Shown here piece after piece: positions 36,396 through 45,525 of a DNA stretch of 64,000 nt. Origin of the DNA: Pontibacter mucosus. Its GTDB lineage: Bacteria; Bacteroidota; Bacteroidia; Cytophagales; Hymenobacteraceae. How positions within the stretch are numbered: the stretch's first letter is position 1; each line of letters opens with the position of its first letter. Where the stretch lies: NCBI RefSeq assembly GCF_003054055.1, contig NZ_QBKI01000004.1, forward strand, positions 186,001 to 250,000. The letters run 5' to 3'. The notes beneath the pieces were generated by a model, which saw nothing but the letters and a program-made list of their open reading frames with translations, did not search any database and was not told where the DNA came from. The position numbers were made by a program, and so were the translations under genes.

Positions 36396-37700
36396 ATGAA
36401 GAGACTCGCTTTACACTGGCAAATTCTGATCGGTATGGCTCTGGGCGTGGCCTGGGGAATGATGTCCAGCTCCTTTGGCCTCAATAGCTTTACCACCGAC
36501 TGGATTGGCCCCTTCGGTACCATCTTCATCAACATGCTGAAGCTGATTGCCGTGCCGCTGGTGCTCGTGTCGCTTATCACCGGTGTTTCCAGCCTCAGCG
36601 ATATCAGCCGCCTCTCGCGCATCGGCACCAAAACCATCGGCACCTACCTGGGCACCACTGTGTTGGCCGTGGTGCTGGGCCTGGTACTTGTGAATATCTT
36701 TGAGCCTGGCAAAGCCTTCTCGCCCGAGAAGCGGGAGGAGTTTAAACAACAGTACGCCGGCACTGCCTCTGCCAAATCAAGCGATGCCGCCGCTCTGGAG
36801 CAACAGGGGCCACTGCAGCCGCTCGTGGACATCGTACCCGAAAACCTGTTCCGGGCCATGACCAGTAACGGCAGCATGCTGCAGGTTATCTTTTTTGCCC
36901 TGCTCTTTGGCATCGCCCTCATCCTCATCCCTCCCGACAAGGCACAGCCCGTCAACGATTTCTTCGAGGGCGTGAACATGGCCATACTTAAGATTGTGGA
37001 TATTATCATGATGACCGCCCCCTACGGCGTGTTCGCCCTGCTGGCTGGGCTGGTGGTAGACTTCGCCGGCGATGACCCGGGTGCTGCCCTGGAGCTGCTG
37101 ATGGTGCTGGGGTATTACTGCATTGTGGTAGCCATAGGCCTGGCCCTGATGATTTTGGTTGTGTATCCGGCGCTGGTAGTTACAGTTGGCAGAACAAAGT
37201 ATGCGCATTTCATAAGAGGGATTTTCCCGGCACAGATGCTGGCCTTCTCTACCTCATCGAGTGCGGCCACGCTGCCTGCCACCATGGAGTGCTCGGAGAA
37301 GAACCTGGGCATCAATAAAGAGATTACCAGCTTTGTGCTGCCGCTGGGGGCCACCATCAACATGGATGGTACCAGCCTTTACCAGTCGGTTGCCGCTGTG
37401 TTTATTGCCCAGGCCTATGGGATAGAACTGGACCTGGCCGCACAGCTGGGCATTGTGATGACCGCCACACTGGCCTCAATAGGCTCTGCGGCCGTGCCGG
37501 GTGCGGGTATTGTGATGCTGGTAATTGTGCTGCAGCAGGCCGGTATCCCGATTGAAGGCATTGCCCTTATACTTGCCCCGGACCGCCTGCTGGACATGCT
37601 GCGCACCACGGTAAACGTTACCGGCGATGCCACAGTGGCCATGATGGTGGCCCGCACCGAAGGGCAGCTGCACCCGCCCACAGAGATTACAGTAAAATAG
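36396..37700 (+). CDS. Dicarboxylate/amino acid:cation symporter (DAACS family)
   Basis: 434 residues from ATG 36396 (a TTG two codons upstream is the alternative). Polytopic with the family's re-entrant serine motif SSSAATLPATME and NMDGTSLYQSVAAVF, which form the Na+/substrate site, and PGAGIVMLVIVL. It takes up glutamate, aspartate or C4-dicarboxylates with Na+ or H+. Residues ~110-150 form a soluble insert. Substrate unresolved. Confidence 0.92.
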   Translation: MKRLALHWQILIGMALGVAWGMMSSSFGLNSFTTDWIGPFGTIFINMLKLIAVPLVLVSLITGVSSLSDISRLSRIGTKTIGTYLGTTVLAVVLGLVLVNIFEPGKAFSPEKREEFKQQYAGTASAKSSDAAALEQQGPLQPLVDIVPENLFRAMTSNGSMLQVIFFALLFGIALILIPPDKAQPVNDFFEGVNMAILKIVDIIMMTAPYGVFALLAGLVVDFAGDDPGAALELLMVLGYYCIVVAIGLALMILVVYPALVVTVGRTKYAHFIRGIFPAQMLAFSTSSSAATLPATMECSEKNLGINKEITSFVLPLGATINMDGTSLYQSVAAVFIAQAYGIELDLAAQLGIVMTATLASIGSAAVPGAGIVMLVIVLQQAGIPIEGIALILAPDRLLDMLRTTVNVTGDATVAMMVARTEGQLHPPTEITVK

Positions 37701-37762
37701 CAAAAGCTTTCCTCAAAGTATAAGCCCTAGCCAAACGTACATCAGCAACTATCAGATTTAAT

Positions 37763-39421
37763 ATGAGAACAAACATGTACCGCCACCTGAAGGCCACGGC
37801 TGCCTTCCTTCTACTTAGCGGTTCGGTTGCCTTTGCCCAGGACGGCGTTTCGTCTGTCGCGGAGATAGACAAGGCCTACCACAATTGGTACAACCTGGAC
37901 ATGAAGCAGGATAAGATACCGGGCGTAAGCGTGAACCGCGCCTACAGCGAACTGCTGGTTTCCAAACAGCCCCGCAAAAAGGTGGTGGTAGCCGTGATAG
38001 ACAGCGGCACCGATATCAACCATGTCGAGCTTCAGGGAAGGGTTTGGGTAAACAAGAATGAGATCCCGGGTAACGGGATAGACGACGACAACAACGGTTA
38101 CGTGGACGACATCCACGGCTGGGGTTTTCTGGGCAACGCTGCCGGCGAAAACATCCAGTACGAGACCTACGAGTACGTGCGCCTGCTCCGCCAACTGGCT
38201 CCAAAGTATGGCAAGGTAACGTCGCCGCAGGGGCTTACGGAGGCAGAGCAAAAGGAGTATAACACGTACCTGGTTACCCGCAAAAACTTCGAGGAAGAGC
38301 TGACAGATCGCCTCAAGACAAAGCAAAACCTGGACGCTTTCGACGAAGTGCTGGCCATCTGCGAGCAACTGGTAACCGGCCACCTGGGCAAAGACACCTA
38401 TACTGTTGAGGACCTAAAAGGCATTTCCTCCACTAACCAGGACGTGATGCGGGCGCGCAACTGGCTGGTGCAAAAGTATAGCCAGGGCTTCACGCCTAAG
38501 TCGTTCAGGTCTTACAAAGAGTACATCGATAAGTTTGTCAACTACCACCTGAACCCGGACTTCGACCCGAGAACAGAAATAGTGGCCGACAATCCGGAGG
38601 ATATAAACGATACCGACTACGGCAATGGCGATGTGATTGGCCCGAGAGCCGACCACGGCACGCCGGTATCAGGCATTATTGCCGGCATCCGCGGAAACGG
38701 GGTGGGGATAGACGGCATTGCGGAGCATGTGGAGATTATGGCGCTGCGTGCGGTGCCAAGCGGGGACGAGCGCGACAAGGACATTGCCCTGGCCATTCGT
38801 TATGCGGTAGATAACGGCGCCCACATCATCAACATGAGCTTTGGCAAAGACTTTTCGCCGCAGAAGCACTTTGTGGACGAGGCCGTGAAGTATGCCGAGT
38901 CAAAGAACGTGCTGCTGGTACATGCCGCCGGCAACGACGCCAAAAACATCGACAACGCCGACAACTTCCCCACAAAGCAACTGCAGGACGGCACCCGCGC
39001 CAGCACCTGGCTGGAGGTAGGCGCCACATCCAAAAACCTGAAGAAAAACTTTGTGGGCGAATTCTCAAACTACGGCCGCGAAAGCGTGGACCTGTTTGCC
39101 CCTGGCGTGGACCTCGTGCTGCTGGCCCCGGACAACAAGTATGATAAGATGAACGGCACCAGCTTCGCCAGCCCTGTAGTATCGGGTGTGGCGGCTTTGG
39201 TTTGGTCTTATTACCCGGAGCTTACGGCGGTGGAGCTGAAGAACATCCTGCTGGAGTCATCCACCAAATACCCGAGGCTGAAAGTATACTACCCAACCGA
39301 GGACCCTAAGAGTAAAAAGAAAGTGAAGTTCTCGACGCTATCAGCATCCGGCGGTGTGGTAAACGCCTACGAGGCCCTGAAACTGGCCGAGAAGGTGGTG
39401 CAGCAGAAAGGTGTGCTATAG
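37763..39421 (+). CDS. Secreted subtilisin-like serine protease (S8)
   Basis: 552 residues with signal peptide (to AFAQ26). Catalytic triad: Asp80 (VIDSGTD), His298 (DHGTPVSG) and Ser467 (GTSFASP). The Asp-to-His distance of 218 residues holds a large insertion not seen in plain subtilisins (38050-38600), rich in helix and Asp (GIDDDNNGYVDD). No propeptide-length N-terminus and no type IX C-terminal sorting domain are visible, so it likely stays periplasmic. Ends at a strong terminator. Confidence 0.92.
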   Translation: MRTNMYRHLKATAAFLLLSGSVAFAQDGVSSVAEIDKAYHNWYNLDMKQDKIPGVSVNRAYSELLVSKQPRKKVVVAVIDSGTDINHVELQGRVWVNKNEIPGNGIDDDNNGYVDDIHGWGFLGNAAGENIQYETYEYVRLLRQLAPKYGKVTSPQGLTEAEQKEYNTYLVTRKNFEEELTDRLKTKQNLDAFDEVLAICEQLVTGHLGKDTYTVEDLKGISSTNQDVMRARNWLVQKYSQGFTPKSFRSYKEYIDKFVNYHLNPDFDPRTEIVADNPEDINDTDYGNGDVIGPRADHGTPVSGIIAGIRGNGVGIDGIAEHVEIMALRAVPSGDERDKDIALAIRYAVDNGAHIINMSFGKDFSPQKHFVDEAVKYAESKNVLLVHAAGNDAKNIDNADNFPTKQLQDGTRASTWLEVGATSKNLKKNFVGEFSNYGRESVDLFAPGVDLVLLAPDNKYDKMNGTSFASPVVSGVAALVWSYYPELTAVELKNILLESSTKYPRLKVYYPTEDPKSKKKVKFSTLSASGGVVNAYEALKLAEKVVQQKGVL

Positions 39422-39443
39422 TCTAAAGTATAAAATAAAGTAT

Positions 39444-39471
39444 AAACAGGGAGCGAAAAGGCTCCCTGTTT
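39444..39471. terminator. Bidirectional terminator after the subtilase gene
   Basis: 11-bp stem AAACAGGGAGC/GCTCCCTGTTT, 6-nt loop. Two AAGTATAAA words lie just upstream, the second overlapping the stem. Confidence 0.85.
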
Positions 39472-39485
39472 GCTTTTACGGGTGC

Positions 39486-40217
39486 TTACAGCGATAACAG
39501 CAGGGCCGCATACAAGCCCGCCCCAAGTGCAAAAGCCCAGTAGCGGCTCTCGCGCTCCTCGGGCAGCTCTTCTTTCAGCACGTTCATGATCACGCCGCCT
39601 CCTACAAAGGCCATCACCAGGATAACAAGCGCCTCGGGTAGTTCCACCACAAAGCCAATGCCCCACCCGGCTACCAGGGCAACCACCAATACCCAACGGC
39701 CAATGCGTCGGTAACTGTCGTGGTGGTGCTCTTGCAACCCAAAATCATTCACGATGAAGTGCAGGGCCATGGCGATGGAAAACAGCAGCAGGTTCTGCAA
39801 AGTCCCCTCCTCCCGCTGAAAAAGGATGTACCCAATCAGGGCGTTATAAATGGCAAAGGAACCGATGTGCAGCCAGAAGATGCCTTGCTCGTGTCGCGGC
39901 TCCTCCTGTCCCTTTTTCTTCTGCCTGTACTTGGTCTCCACCACCACCCGCTCCAGCCCGTAAAATACGGCCAGCCCGATCAGGGACATCAGGTACACGT
40001 GGTGGTTCAGGAAGCGCTCCGCCCAGTTCAGCTTAGACACCTGCTCCTGCCCCTCGCCCAGCTCCGGAAACAGGTGCAGAAACACGTAGGCCACCGATAC
40101 GCCGCCCGCCACAGAGAGCCACACGCTGCGTGGCACCCCTGCCAGAAACCGTAGCCGTGTTCCGAAAAAGTGTATAAACGCCAGCACCAGCACCGGCCAT
40201 ATCGAAACGTACCCCAT
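39486..40217 (-). CDS. ZIP-like integral membrane protein
   Basis: 243 residues, about seven to eight membrane segments. VSVAYVFLHLFPEL, ALHFIVNDFGLQEHHH and ELPEALVILVMAFVGGGVIMNVL echo the metal-binding helices and His-rich loop of ZIP transporters, but the usual HEIPEG motif is not intact (ELPEAL). It may be a divergent metal transporter; substrate and direction are not determined. Monocistronic. Confidence 0.6.
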   Translation of the reverse strand: MGYVSIWPVLVLAFIHFFGTRLRFLAGVPRSVWLSVAGGVSVAYVFLHLFPELGEGQEQVSKLNWAERFLNHHVYLMSLIGLAVFYGLERVVVETKYRQKKKGQEEPRHEQGIFWLHIGSFAIYNALIGYILFQREEGTLQNLLLFSIAMALHFIVNDFGLQEHHHDSYRRIGRWVLVVALVAGWGIGFVVELPEALVILVMAFVGGGVIMNVLKEELPEERESRYWAFALGAGLYAALLLSL

Positions 40218-40360
40218 ACCTAAACCTACTTTGTCCGCACGGCTTAGGTTTTATACTATCCCGCCACCAAAGAATAATAAATTTACTATATTAGACTTGG
40301 CAACGGAGCCGTCATTTATAAACGTAAATGCCCTTGTCCCTTGGCTGCTATCTCAATCGC

Positions 40361-40954
40361 ATGGTCTATCAACTCTCCGAATTCATACTTCCCTACATTC
40401 TAGGTATCGACCTTTTCCTGATTGCGCTGCTGTACCTGTCTAAGCTGCCAGACGAGAGAATAACACGCCGGTTCATTCTTGCGGCAGCCCTGGCAGGATT
40501 TGCCGGCCTGTCTTTCTTCAAGCTCCTGTTCACAGAAACTGGTATCGCTGCTTCCACGCCTGTAAGCATTGAGTTCATAAACAAAGACCTTCCAGCACCG
40601 GTCTACTTCATAAAAGATGGTCGCGAGGGCAAAAGAGTGTTCTGGAAAGACAGCCTTCCTAAAGGTGCAACGACACATACGTTTGAACAGGAGGGTAACC
40701 CAGACCTAACGCTTGCCACGAAATTTGACGGGGAGTGGCATTATACCACGATTAACCTCAGGCAGGTTCTTAAAGTAACGGTAGAAAAACCGGCCTTCAA
40801 AAAAGTAGATCAACCCGAAGTTGAACAGGCGATCAGCAAGTATAGATGGATAGAAACCGGTAACTACGCATCCAATTTTCTGGTAGTGGGCTTTGTGGCT
40901 ATACTTGTATGGAGACTGAAAAAAACCCGTAAAACTGTTATGTTGAAAGTATAA
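40361..40954 (+). CDS. Hypothetical membrane protein with two membrane segments
   Basis: 197 residues from ATG 40361 (a further ATG at 40328 is possible but adds residues that break the hydrophobic start). Membrane segments near the N-terminus (LPYILGIDLFLIALLYL; a second at FILAAALAGFAGLSFFKLLF) and C-terminus (ASNFLVVGFVAILVWRL), with a ~100-residue extracytoplasmic beta-rich part between. No family recognised. 12 nt before the next small gene, likely an operon. Confidence 0.6.
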   Translation: MVYQLSEFILPYILGIDLFLIALLYLSKLPDERITRRFILAAALAGFAGLSFFKLLFTETGIAASTPVSIEFINKDLPAPVYFIKDGREGKRVFWKDSLPKGATTHTFEQEGNPDLTLATKFDGEWHYTTINLRQVLKVTVEKPAFKKVDQPEVEQAISKYRWIETGNYASNFLVVGFVAILVWRLKKTRKTVMLKV

Positions 40955-40966
40955 GCAAAGTATACC

Positions 40967-41260
40967 ATGAACCTCACCACCTTCAAAGCCAGCCTGTCAG
41001 GCGCCACGCCCCCGCCCGCAGCCAACGTATACCTGCAGGCGCTGTGGCACGAGGCAAAAGGCGACTGGGACAAAGCACATGAACTGATACAGGACCTGCC
41101 GGATAAGAACGCCGCCTGGATACACGCTTACCTGCACCGCCAGGAAGGCGACACGTGGAACGCCGATTACTGGTACCGCCGGGCCGGCAGAAAACGCCCC
41201 CAGCAAACACTGGCAGAGGAGTGGGAAAGTATAGCTGCTGCCCTGCTGGAGGAAGTATAA
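40967..41260 (+). CDS. Small conserved-looking helical protein
   Basis: 97 residues, Trp/Ala-rich and helical: VYLQALWHEAKGDWDKAHELIQDLPDKNAAWIHAYLHRQEGDTWNADYWYRRAGR. The helix pairs look like one or two TPR-type units. No signal peptide. Function unknown; I believe similar short proteins are widespread in bacteria. Ends just before a perfect 13-bp terminator. Confidence 0.7.
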   Translation: MNLTTFKASLSGATPPPAANVYLQALWHEAKGDWDKAHELIQDLPDKNAAWIHAYLHRQEGDTWNADYWYRRAGRKRPQQTLAEEWESIAAALLEEV

Positions 41261-41280
41261 ACCAGGCTACCTATAAAAGC

Positions 41281-41310
41281 TAAAGAGCCGCAACTGGTTG
41301 CGGCTCTTTA
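41281..41310. terminator. Bidirectional terminator
   Basis: Perfect 13-bp stem (TAAAGAGCCGCAA with its complement) and a 4-nt loop, between convergent genes. Confidence 0.9.
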
Positions 41311-41359
41311 TGTATGGAGTATAAATCTCTAACTCCTAAACTCTCCAACTCTTAAATTC

Positions 41360-42880
41360 CTAAAAGTCTTCCTCGTCTTCCTCTTCGCCAAAGCTGGGCA
41401 TCGTGAACATGCCGCTGAGCAGGTCCTTAAACTGCAGGCCGGTGCTGAGGCGGCTTTTGCTGAGCTGGCTGTGCTCGGCTAAACCGTGCAGGGCAAACTC
41501 CATCATAAACAGCTTCTCGTCGCCTTTGGCATCGGGCTGGTGCTTTTCCACCAACTCGGCCAGGCCCGGTATACTTTGCAGCGCCTTTTTATACTCCGAG
41601 GTAGAGGCGTCGTTCAGAATGTCAATCGTATGGCCATCACCGAACCAGTCGGTTATCTTCTTGTAAGGGTTGCCCGCTTTCGATTTCTTGGCCTTATCCG
41701 GGTCGGGAAAGTAATTGAGGAACTGCGTACGGATGGCTTTTCCCATCAGCACCTGCGCCACATGGCCAGCCCCCTCCTGCTCGCCCTCGTACACCAGCTC
41801 CACCTTACCCGTTACCGAAGGAATGGTATTCAGAAAATCCGACACTCGCACATAGGTTTTGTTCTCGCCATTCAATAGGGCGCGCCGCTCGGCGGCACTC
41901 AGCAGGTTCTCAAAGGCAGATATCGTTAAACGGGCCGACACACCACTTTTGGGATCCACGTACTCGCTCTCGCGGGCCTCAAAGGCCACCTGCTCTATCA
42001 GGTCGCCAATGATGTCGTTGGTCTGCACCAACTCGCCCTGGCCATCTTTTACTCTGGCCTCCTGCTGCGTGATTTTCTTGCCGGTTTCTATCGTTTTCGG
42101 ATAGTGCGTGATGATCTGGGAATCGATACGGTCTTTGAGCGGGGTAACGATAGAGCCACGGTTGGTATAATCCTCGGGGTTGGCCGTGAACACAAACTGA
42201 ATATCCAGCGGCATACGCACCCTAAACCCACGAATCTGAATGTCGCCTTCCTGCAGAATGTTAAAAAGAGCTACCTGGATGCGCGCCTGCAGGTCGGGTA
42301 GCTCGTTTATCACAAAAATGCCCCGGTGCGAACGCGGAATCAGGCCGAAATGTATCACGCGCTCATCGGAGTAAGGCAGCTTCATGGTGGCCGCTTTTAT
42401 CGGGTCAGCATCACCAATCAGGTCGGCTACGGAAACATCTGGTGTGGCCAGTTTCTCGGTATAGCGGTCTGAGCGGTGCAGCCAGGCAACGGGCGTGTCG
42501 TCGCCGTGCTCGTGCACCAGGTCTTTGGCGAAGCGCGAAAGCGGGTGCAACGGATCGTCGTTCAGTTCAGAGCCCTGCACCACAGGGATGTACGCATCCA
42601 GCAGGTCTATCATTTGCCGCGCGATACGGGTTTTGGCCTGCCCGCGCAAGCCCAGCAGGTTGATGTGGTGCATCGAAAGTATGGCCCGCTGCATGTCCGG
42701 AATCACGGTTTCCTCATAGCCCCAGATGCCCGGAAAAACCTCCTCCTTATTCTGTAATCTCTTGATGAGGTTGCGGCGCAGCTCCTGCTTCACGCTCTCC
42801 GGCTCATAGCCGGCAGCCTTTAGTTGGCCAAGTGTTTTTATCTGGTGCAGCTTTTCGGCTGGTATGTCTCTGTAGTTCAT
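41360..42880 (-). CDS. MoxR/magnesium-chelatase-like AAA+ ATPase
   Basis: 506 residues: Walker A GLRGQAKTR (77-85), Walker B GIFVINELPDL, sensor FTANPEDYTNRGSI, and a helical lid. It resembles the ChlI/sigma-54-interacting AAA+ branch. The gene upstream of a VWA-domain protein on the same strand repeats the ChlI/ChlD or MoxR/VWA pairing, where the ATPase remodels targets with its VWA partner. Target unknown; no tetrapyrrole genes are in view, so a true Mg-chelatase is unlikely. A 17-bp palindrome lies 30 nt before its start. Confidence 0.87.
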   Translation of the reverse strand: MNYRDIPAEKLHQIKTLGQLKAAGYEPESVKQELRRNLIKRLQNKEEVFPGIWGYEETVIPDMQRAILSMHHINLLGLRGQAKTRIARQMIDLLDAYIPVVQGSELNDDPLHPLSRFAKDLVHEHGDDTPVAWLHRSDRYTEKLATPDVSVADLIGDADPIKAATMKLPYSDERVIHFGLIPRSHRGIFVINELPDLQARIQVALFNILQEGDIQIRGFRVRMPLDIQFVFTANPEDYTNRGSIVTPLKDRIDSQIITHYPKTIETGKKITQQEARVKDGQGELVQTNDIIGDLIEQVAFEARESEYVDPKSGVSARLTISAFENLLSAAERRALLNGENKTYVRVSDFLNTIPSVTGKVELVYEGEQEGAGHVAQVLMGKAIRTQFLNYFPDPDKAKKSKAGNPYKKITDWFGDGHTIDILNDASTSEYKKALQSIPGLAELVEKHQPDAKGDEKLFMMEFALHGLAEHSQLSKSRLSTGLQFKDLLSGMFTMPSFGEEEDEEDF

Positions 42881-42909
42881 TTGTACAGTTATCAGTTAAC
42901 ATTTATCAG

Positions 42910-42926
42910 CAACCAATCATTGGTTG
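42910..42926. promoter_or_regulatory. 17-bp perfect palindrome upstream of the MoxR-like gene
   Basis: CAACCAAT, C, ATTGGTTG: a perfect 8-1-8 dyad 30 nt before the start codon. Place and symmetry fit an operator; no regulator is adjacent. Confidence 0.4.
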
Positions 42927-42994
42927 TGATGGTTAATTCCTCTATTCTAGCAGCTTTCCCTCGGGGGTATGCTTGGGTTATCAGGTTGTTTTTT

Positions 42995-43080
42995 GTCTGA
43001 ATCAGGATTTACAGGATGAAGGGATTGACAGGATTATAATTCACTTATCCACTCAATCACTCATTCAAAATTCCCAAACT
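42995..43080. repeat. Dispersed repeat, inverted copy of 48570-48627
   Basis: GTCTGAATCAGGATTTA, then GGATTG-CAGGATT, TTCACT and CACTCATTCAAAA recur in the same order, inverted, between the FdtA- and FdtB-like genes, each time joined to the AACTCTCTAACTC-type low-complexity repeat. Confidence 0.7.
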
Positions 43081-44181
43081 CTAAAAGCTTTTCTTGCGGT
43101 TGCGCCCGTAGTCGCGGAACACCAGGTGGCCGAGGCCTTTAAGTGAGCTATAGTACGCCTGCCCGTTATTCACCTTCGTGAACTCGTCTACGAACTGCTG
43201 CAGGTAGGGATCTGAGGCAATCATAAAGGTGGTGATCGGAATCTTCAGACGGCGGCACTGGGCGGCCAGGTTCAGGGTTTTGTTCACCACTTTCCTATCC
43301 AGCCCGAAACTGTTTTTATAATAGCGCAGCCCTTCTTTCAGGCAGGTAGGTTTGCCGTCGGTGATCATAAAGATCTGCTTGTTCTGAGTTTTGCGCTTGC
43401 GCAGGATGTCCATGGCCAGCTCCAGACCGGCAACGGTATTGGTATGGTAGGGGCCGACCTCTAAGTATGGCAGGTCATTGATCTCTATCTGCCAGGCATC
43501 GTTGCCGAACACAATCACATCGAGCGTATCCTTGGGGTACTTTTGTTTGATGAGTTCGGCCAGGGCCATGGCAACCTTTTTGGCTGGTGTGATGCGGTCC
43601 TCGCCGTACAGGATCATCGAGTGTGATATGTCGATCATCAACACTGTAGAGGCCTGCGTTTTGTGCTCTGTCTCGGTTACCTCCAGGTCCTGCTCGGTTA
43701 GCCGCAGGTCGCCGATGCCGTGGTTGATCTGGGCGTTGCGCAGCGAGTCGGTCATGGAGATCTGCTCCAGCGCATCGCCGAAGCGGTACTCGCGGCGGTC
43801 GGTGCTGGCCTCGTCGCCTATGCCGGTGTGCGGCGTGGCATGGCTGCCTTTGCCTCCTTTCTTCAGCTTCCCGAAAATCTCTTCCAGGGCGCTGCGCCTT
43901 ATACTTTGCTCGCTTTTGGCGGTAAGTATAAACCCTCCTCTTTCCTGCGGATTTTCATCCAGGTAGCCTTTGCGCTTCAGGTCTTCGATAAAATCGCCGA
44001 TGCCATACTCGTCGCTGGTCAGGTTATACTGCTTGTCCAGCGAGCTGAGCCAGTTGAGCGCCTCCCCCACATCACCGGAGCTGATGGTTACCAGCTGCAG
44101 AAAGATCTTCAGCAACGATTCAAAATCGGCCTTACTGTCTTCCGGTGGAATATATTCTCCAAATCTGTATCCTAAAGCCAT
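43081..44181 (-). CDS. VWA-domain protein, partner of the MoxR-like ATPase
   Basis: 366 residues from ATG 44181 (MALGYRFGEYIPPED); the frame runs upstream to 44319 but that part crosses the neighbouring terminator. C-terminal VWA domain (~190-360) with MIDISHSM (MIDAS DxSxS) and MITDGKPT. The N-terminal ~180 residues are helical and charged. Usually such proteins bind Mg2+ through the MIDAS and work with a MoxR ATPase, here the next gene on the same strand 200 nt downstream. Confidence 0.87.
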   Translation of the reverse strand: MALGYRFGEYIPPEDSKADFESLLKIFLQLVTISSGDVGEALNWLSSLDKQYNLTSDEYGIGDFIEDLKRKGYLDENPQERGGFILTAKSEQSIRRSALEEIFGKLKKGGKGSHATPHTGIGDEASTDRREYRFGDALEQISMTDSLRNAQINHGIGDLRLTEQDLEVTETEHKTQASTVLMIDISHSMILYGEDRITPAKKVAMALAELIKQKYPKDTLDVIVFGNDAWQIEINDLPYLEVGPYHTNTVAGLELAMDILRKRKTQNKQIFMITDGKPTCLKEGLRYYKNSFGLDRKVVNKTLNLAAQCRRLKIPITTFMIASDPYLQQFVDEFTKVNNGQAYYSSLKGLGHLVFRDYGRNRKKSF

Positions 44182-44297
44182 AGTTTGTAAAGATTGTATA
44201 GTATAACAACGCTCTGGCGTTTTTGTTAGGTATACGCGCTTTACCCTCTTCTGGCACCACCTTGTTTTCAGGAAGATAGCTAGTGAACGTAAAAAAC

Positions 44298-44327
44298 AAA
44301 GGGCAGGCTGCTGCTGCAACCTGCCCT
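44298..44327 (-). terminator. Terminator of the acyl-ACP desaturase gene
   Basis: 9-bp stem AAGGGCAGG/CCTGCCCTT. On the minus strand it is followed by TTTGTTTTTT. A TTTATACTT word adjoins it. Confidence 0.8.
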
Positions 44328-44351
44328 TATTTATACTTTATCGCTCGCCTG

Positions 44352-45335
44352 TTAGGAGGCTATCCAGCGGAATTTATACTCTAATTCAGGCACTTTCATG
44401 CGCTCGGCCACGCGCTTGAGGCGGGCGGGCAGGGCCATTACATAGTCGCGGGCGCGCTCGCCGGCTTCGTCCAGACCGGTAAGTGCCTCGATTTTCCACT
44501 CTTTTATCAAGCCATCTAGAATGTCGGTATAGTCTGCGGAAGTATAAACCCCGAGGCGTTGTGCCGCATCTGTAAAGTGGCCGAAAGTTTTGCCTAAATC
44601 CACCCCCAGCTCGCGCATGTAGTGGGCCGGCATTACGATTTTCTTGCGCATCATATCCTCAAAAGCCAGCATCATCTCGTTCGGGTCAGCCTCGAAAATC
44701 TTGCCCACAAACGATTTATAGGCTTTGGCGTGGCGCGCCTCATCGGCCGCTACGTGGCCGCACAGCTTGGCCAGTTGGGTATCGCCCTGCTTCTTGGCTA
44801 GCTGGGCTACGCGGCGGTGCGAAATATTAGTGGCAGTCTCCTGAAAAGAAGTATAAACAAACGAGCGGTATGGGTCGTTGTCCGTCTGCAGGTCAAATCC
44901 GTCAGCAATCAGGTACTGCGTGGAGGCTTCCATTTCGCGCATGTTGATGCGGCCGCTCAGGTACAGGTAGCGGTTCAGCACATCGCCGTGGCGGTTTTCC
45001 TCTGCCGTCCAGGCACGGTTCCATACCATCCATGGGCCGCTCGGATCTTTCGGCAGGCCGTCAATTGTCATCAGCCAGCTCTCGTAGGTAGGCAGTGCTT
45101 CCTCGGTAATGGTATCTCCCACCAGCACGGCCAGCAGGTCGTAGCTTAGGTCGCGGGCACGTTCGCGCAACTCTTTCACCTCATCAAAGAAATTCTCCAT
45201 GGTGGCGTCTGGCAAAAGGTCTGCTGGTTGCCAGCTATCCTCTACAGTTTTAAGAAACTCGGAGATCTTTTCTCCCACGAAGTCTTCCATCCATTTTATG
45301 ACTTCTCCACGGGAGGCGAGTGCTGGTGTAATCAT
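44352..45335 (-). CDS. Acyl-ACP desaturase (ferritin-like diiron enzyme)
   Basis: 327 residues from ATG 45335; an upstream in-frame ATG (45413) would place the TAnnTTTG box inside the gene. The two diiron motifs are present: EENRH (Glu112-His116) and DEARHAK. FVYTSFQETATNISHRRV lies between them. It introduces a double bond into acyl-ACP chains using O2 and ferredoxin, so it sets membrane fluidity. Soluble, unlike membrane desaturases. Regiospecificity is not readable. Confidence 0.93.
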   Translation of the reverse strand: MITPALASRGEVIKWMEDFVGEKISEFLKTVEDSWQPADLLPDATMENFFDEVKELRERARDLSYDLLAVLVGDTITEEALPTYESWLMTIDGLPKDPSGPWMVWNRAWTAEENRHGDVLNRYLYLSGRINMREMEASTQYLIADGFDLQTDNDPYRSFVYTSFQETATNISHRRVAQLAKKQGDTQLAKLCGHVAADEARHAKAYKSFVGKIFEADPNEMMLAFEDMMRKKIVMPAHYMRELGVDLGKTFGHFTDAAQRLGVYTSADYTDILDGLIKEWKIEALTGLDEAGERARDYVMALPARLKRVAERMKVPELEYKFRWIAS

Positions 45336-45358
45336 GATGCTGTTGTTTAATTGAATTC

Positions 45359-45366
45359 CAAATATA
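45359..45366 (-). promoter_or_regulatory. -7 box (TATATTTG) of the desaturase gene
   Basis: Exact TAnnTTTG on the minus strand, 24 nt before ATG 45335; it supports that start. Confidence 0.5.
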
Positions 45367-45525
45367 ACTATTAAATCCCGATAATAACCCGTCGTAGATA
45401 ACAAATCACCCACAAAACACCCTTTTTGGATGATTTTGGGGGCTAAAACATATGATACTCCACTAAAGGCCAGTATAGCTTTAGCTTACGGATAAAAAGA
45501 GAGTAGGTAAACAAAACAGTGCTAT

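Noticed and set aside
41360-44181. MoxR-like and VWA genes as a true magnesium chelatase (ChlI/ChlD)
   Set aside because: No large ChlH subunit or tetrapyrrole genes nearby, and the VWA protein lacks an AAA+ domain as in ChlD.
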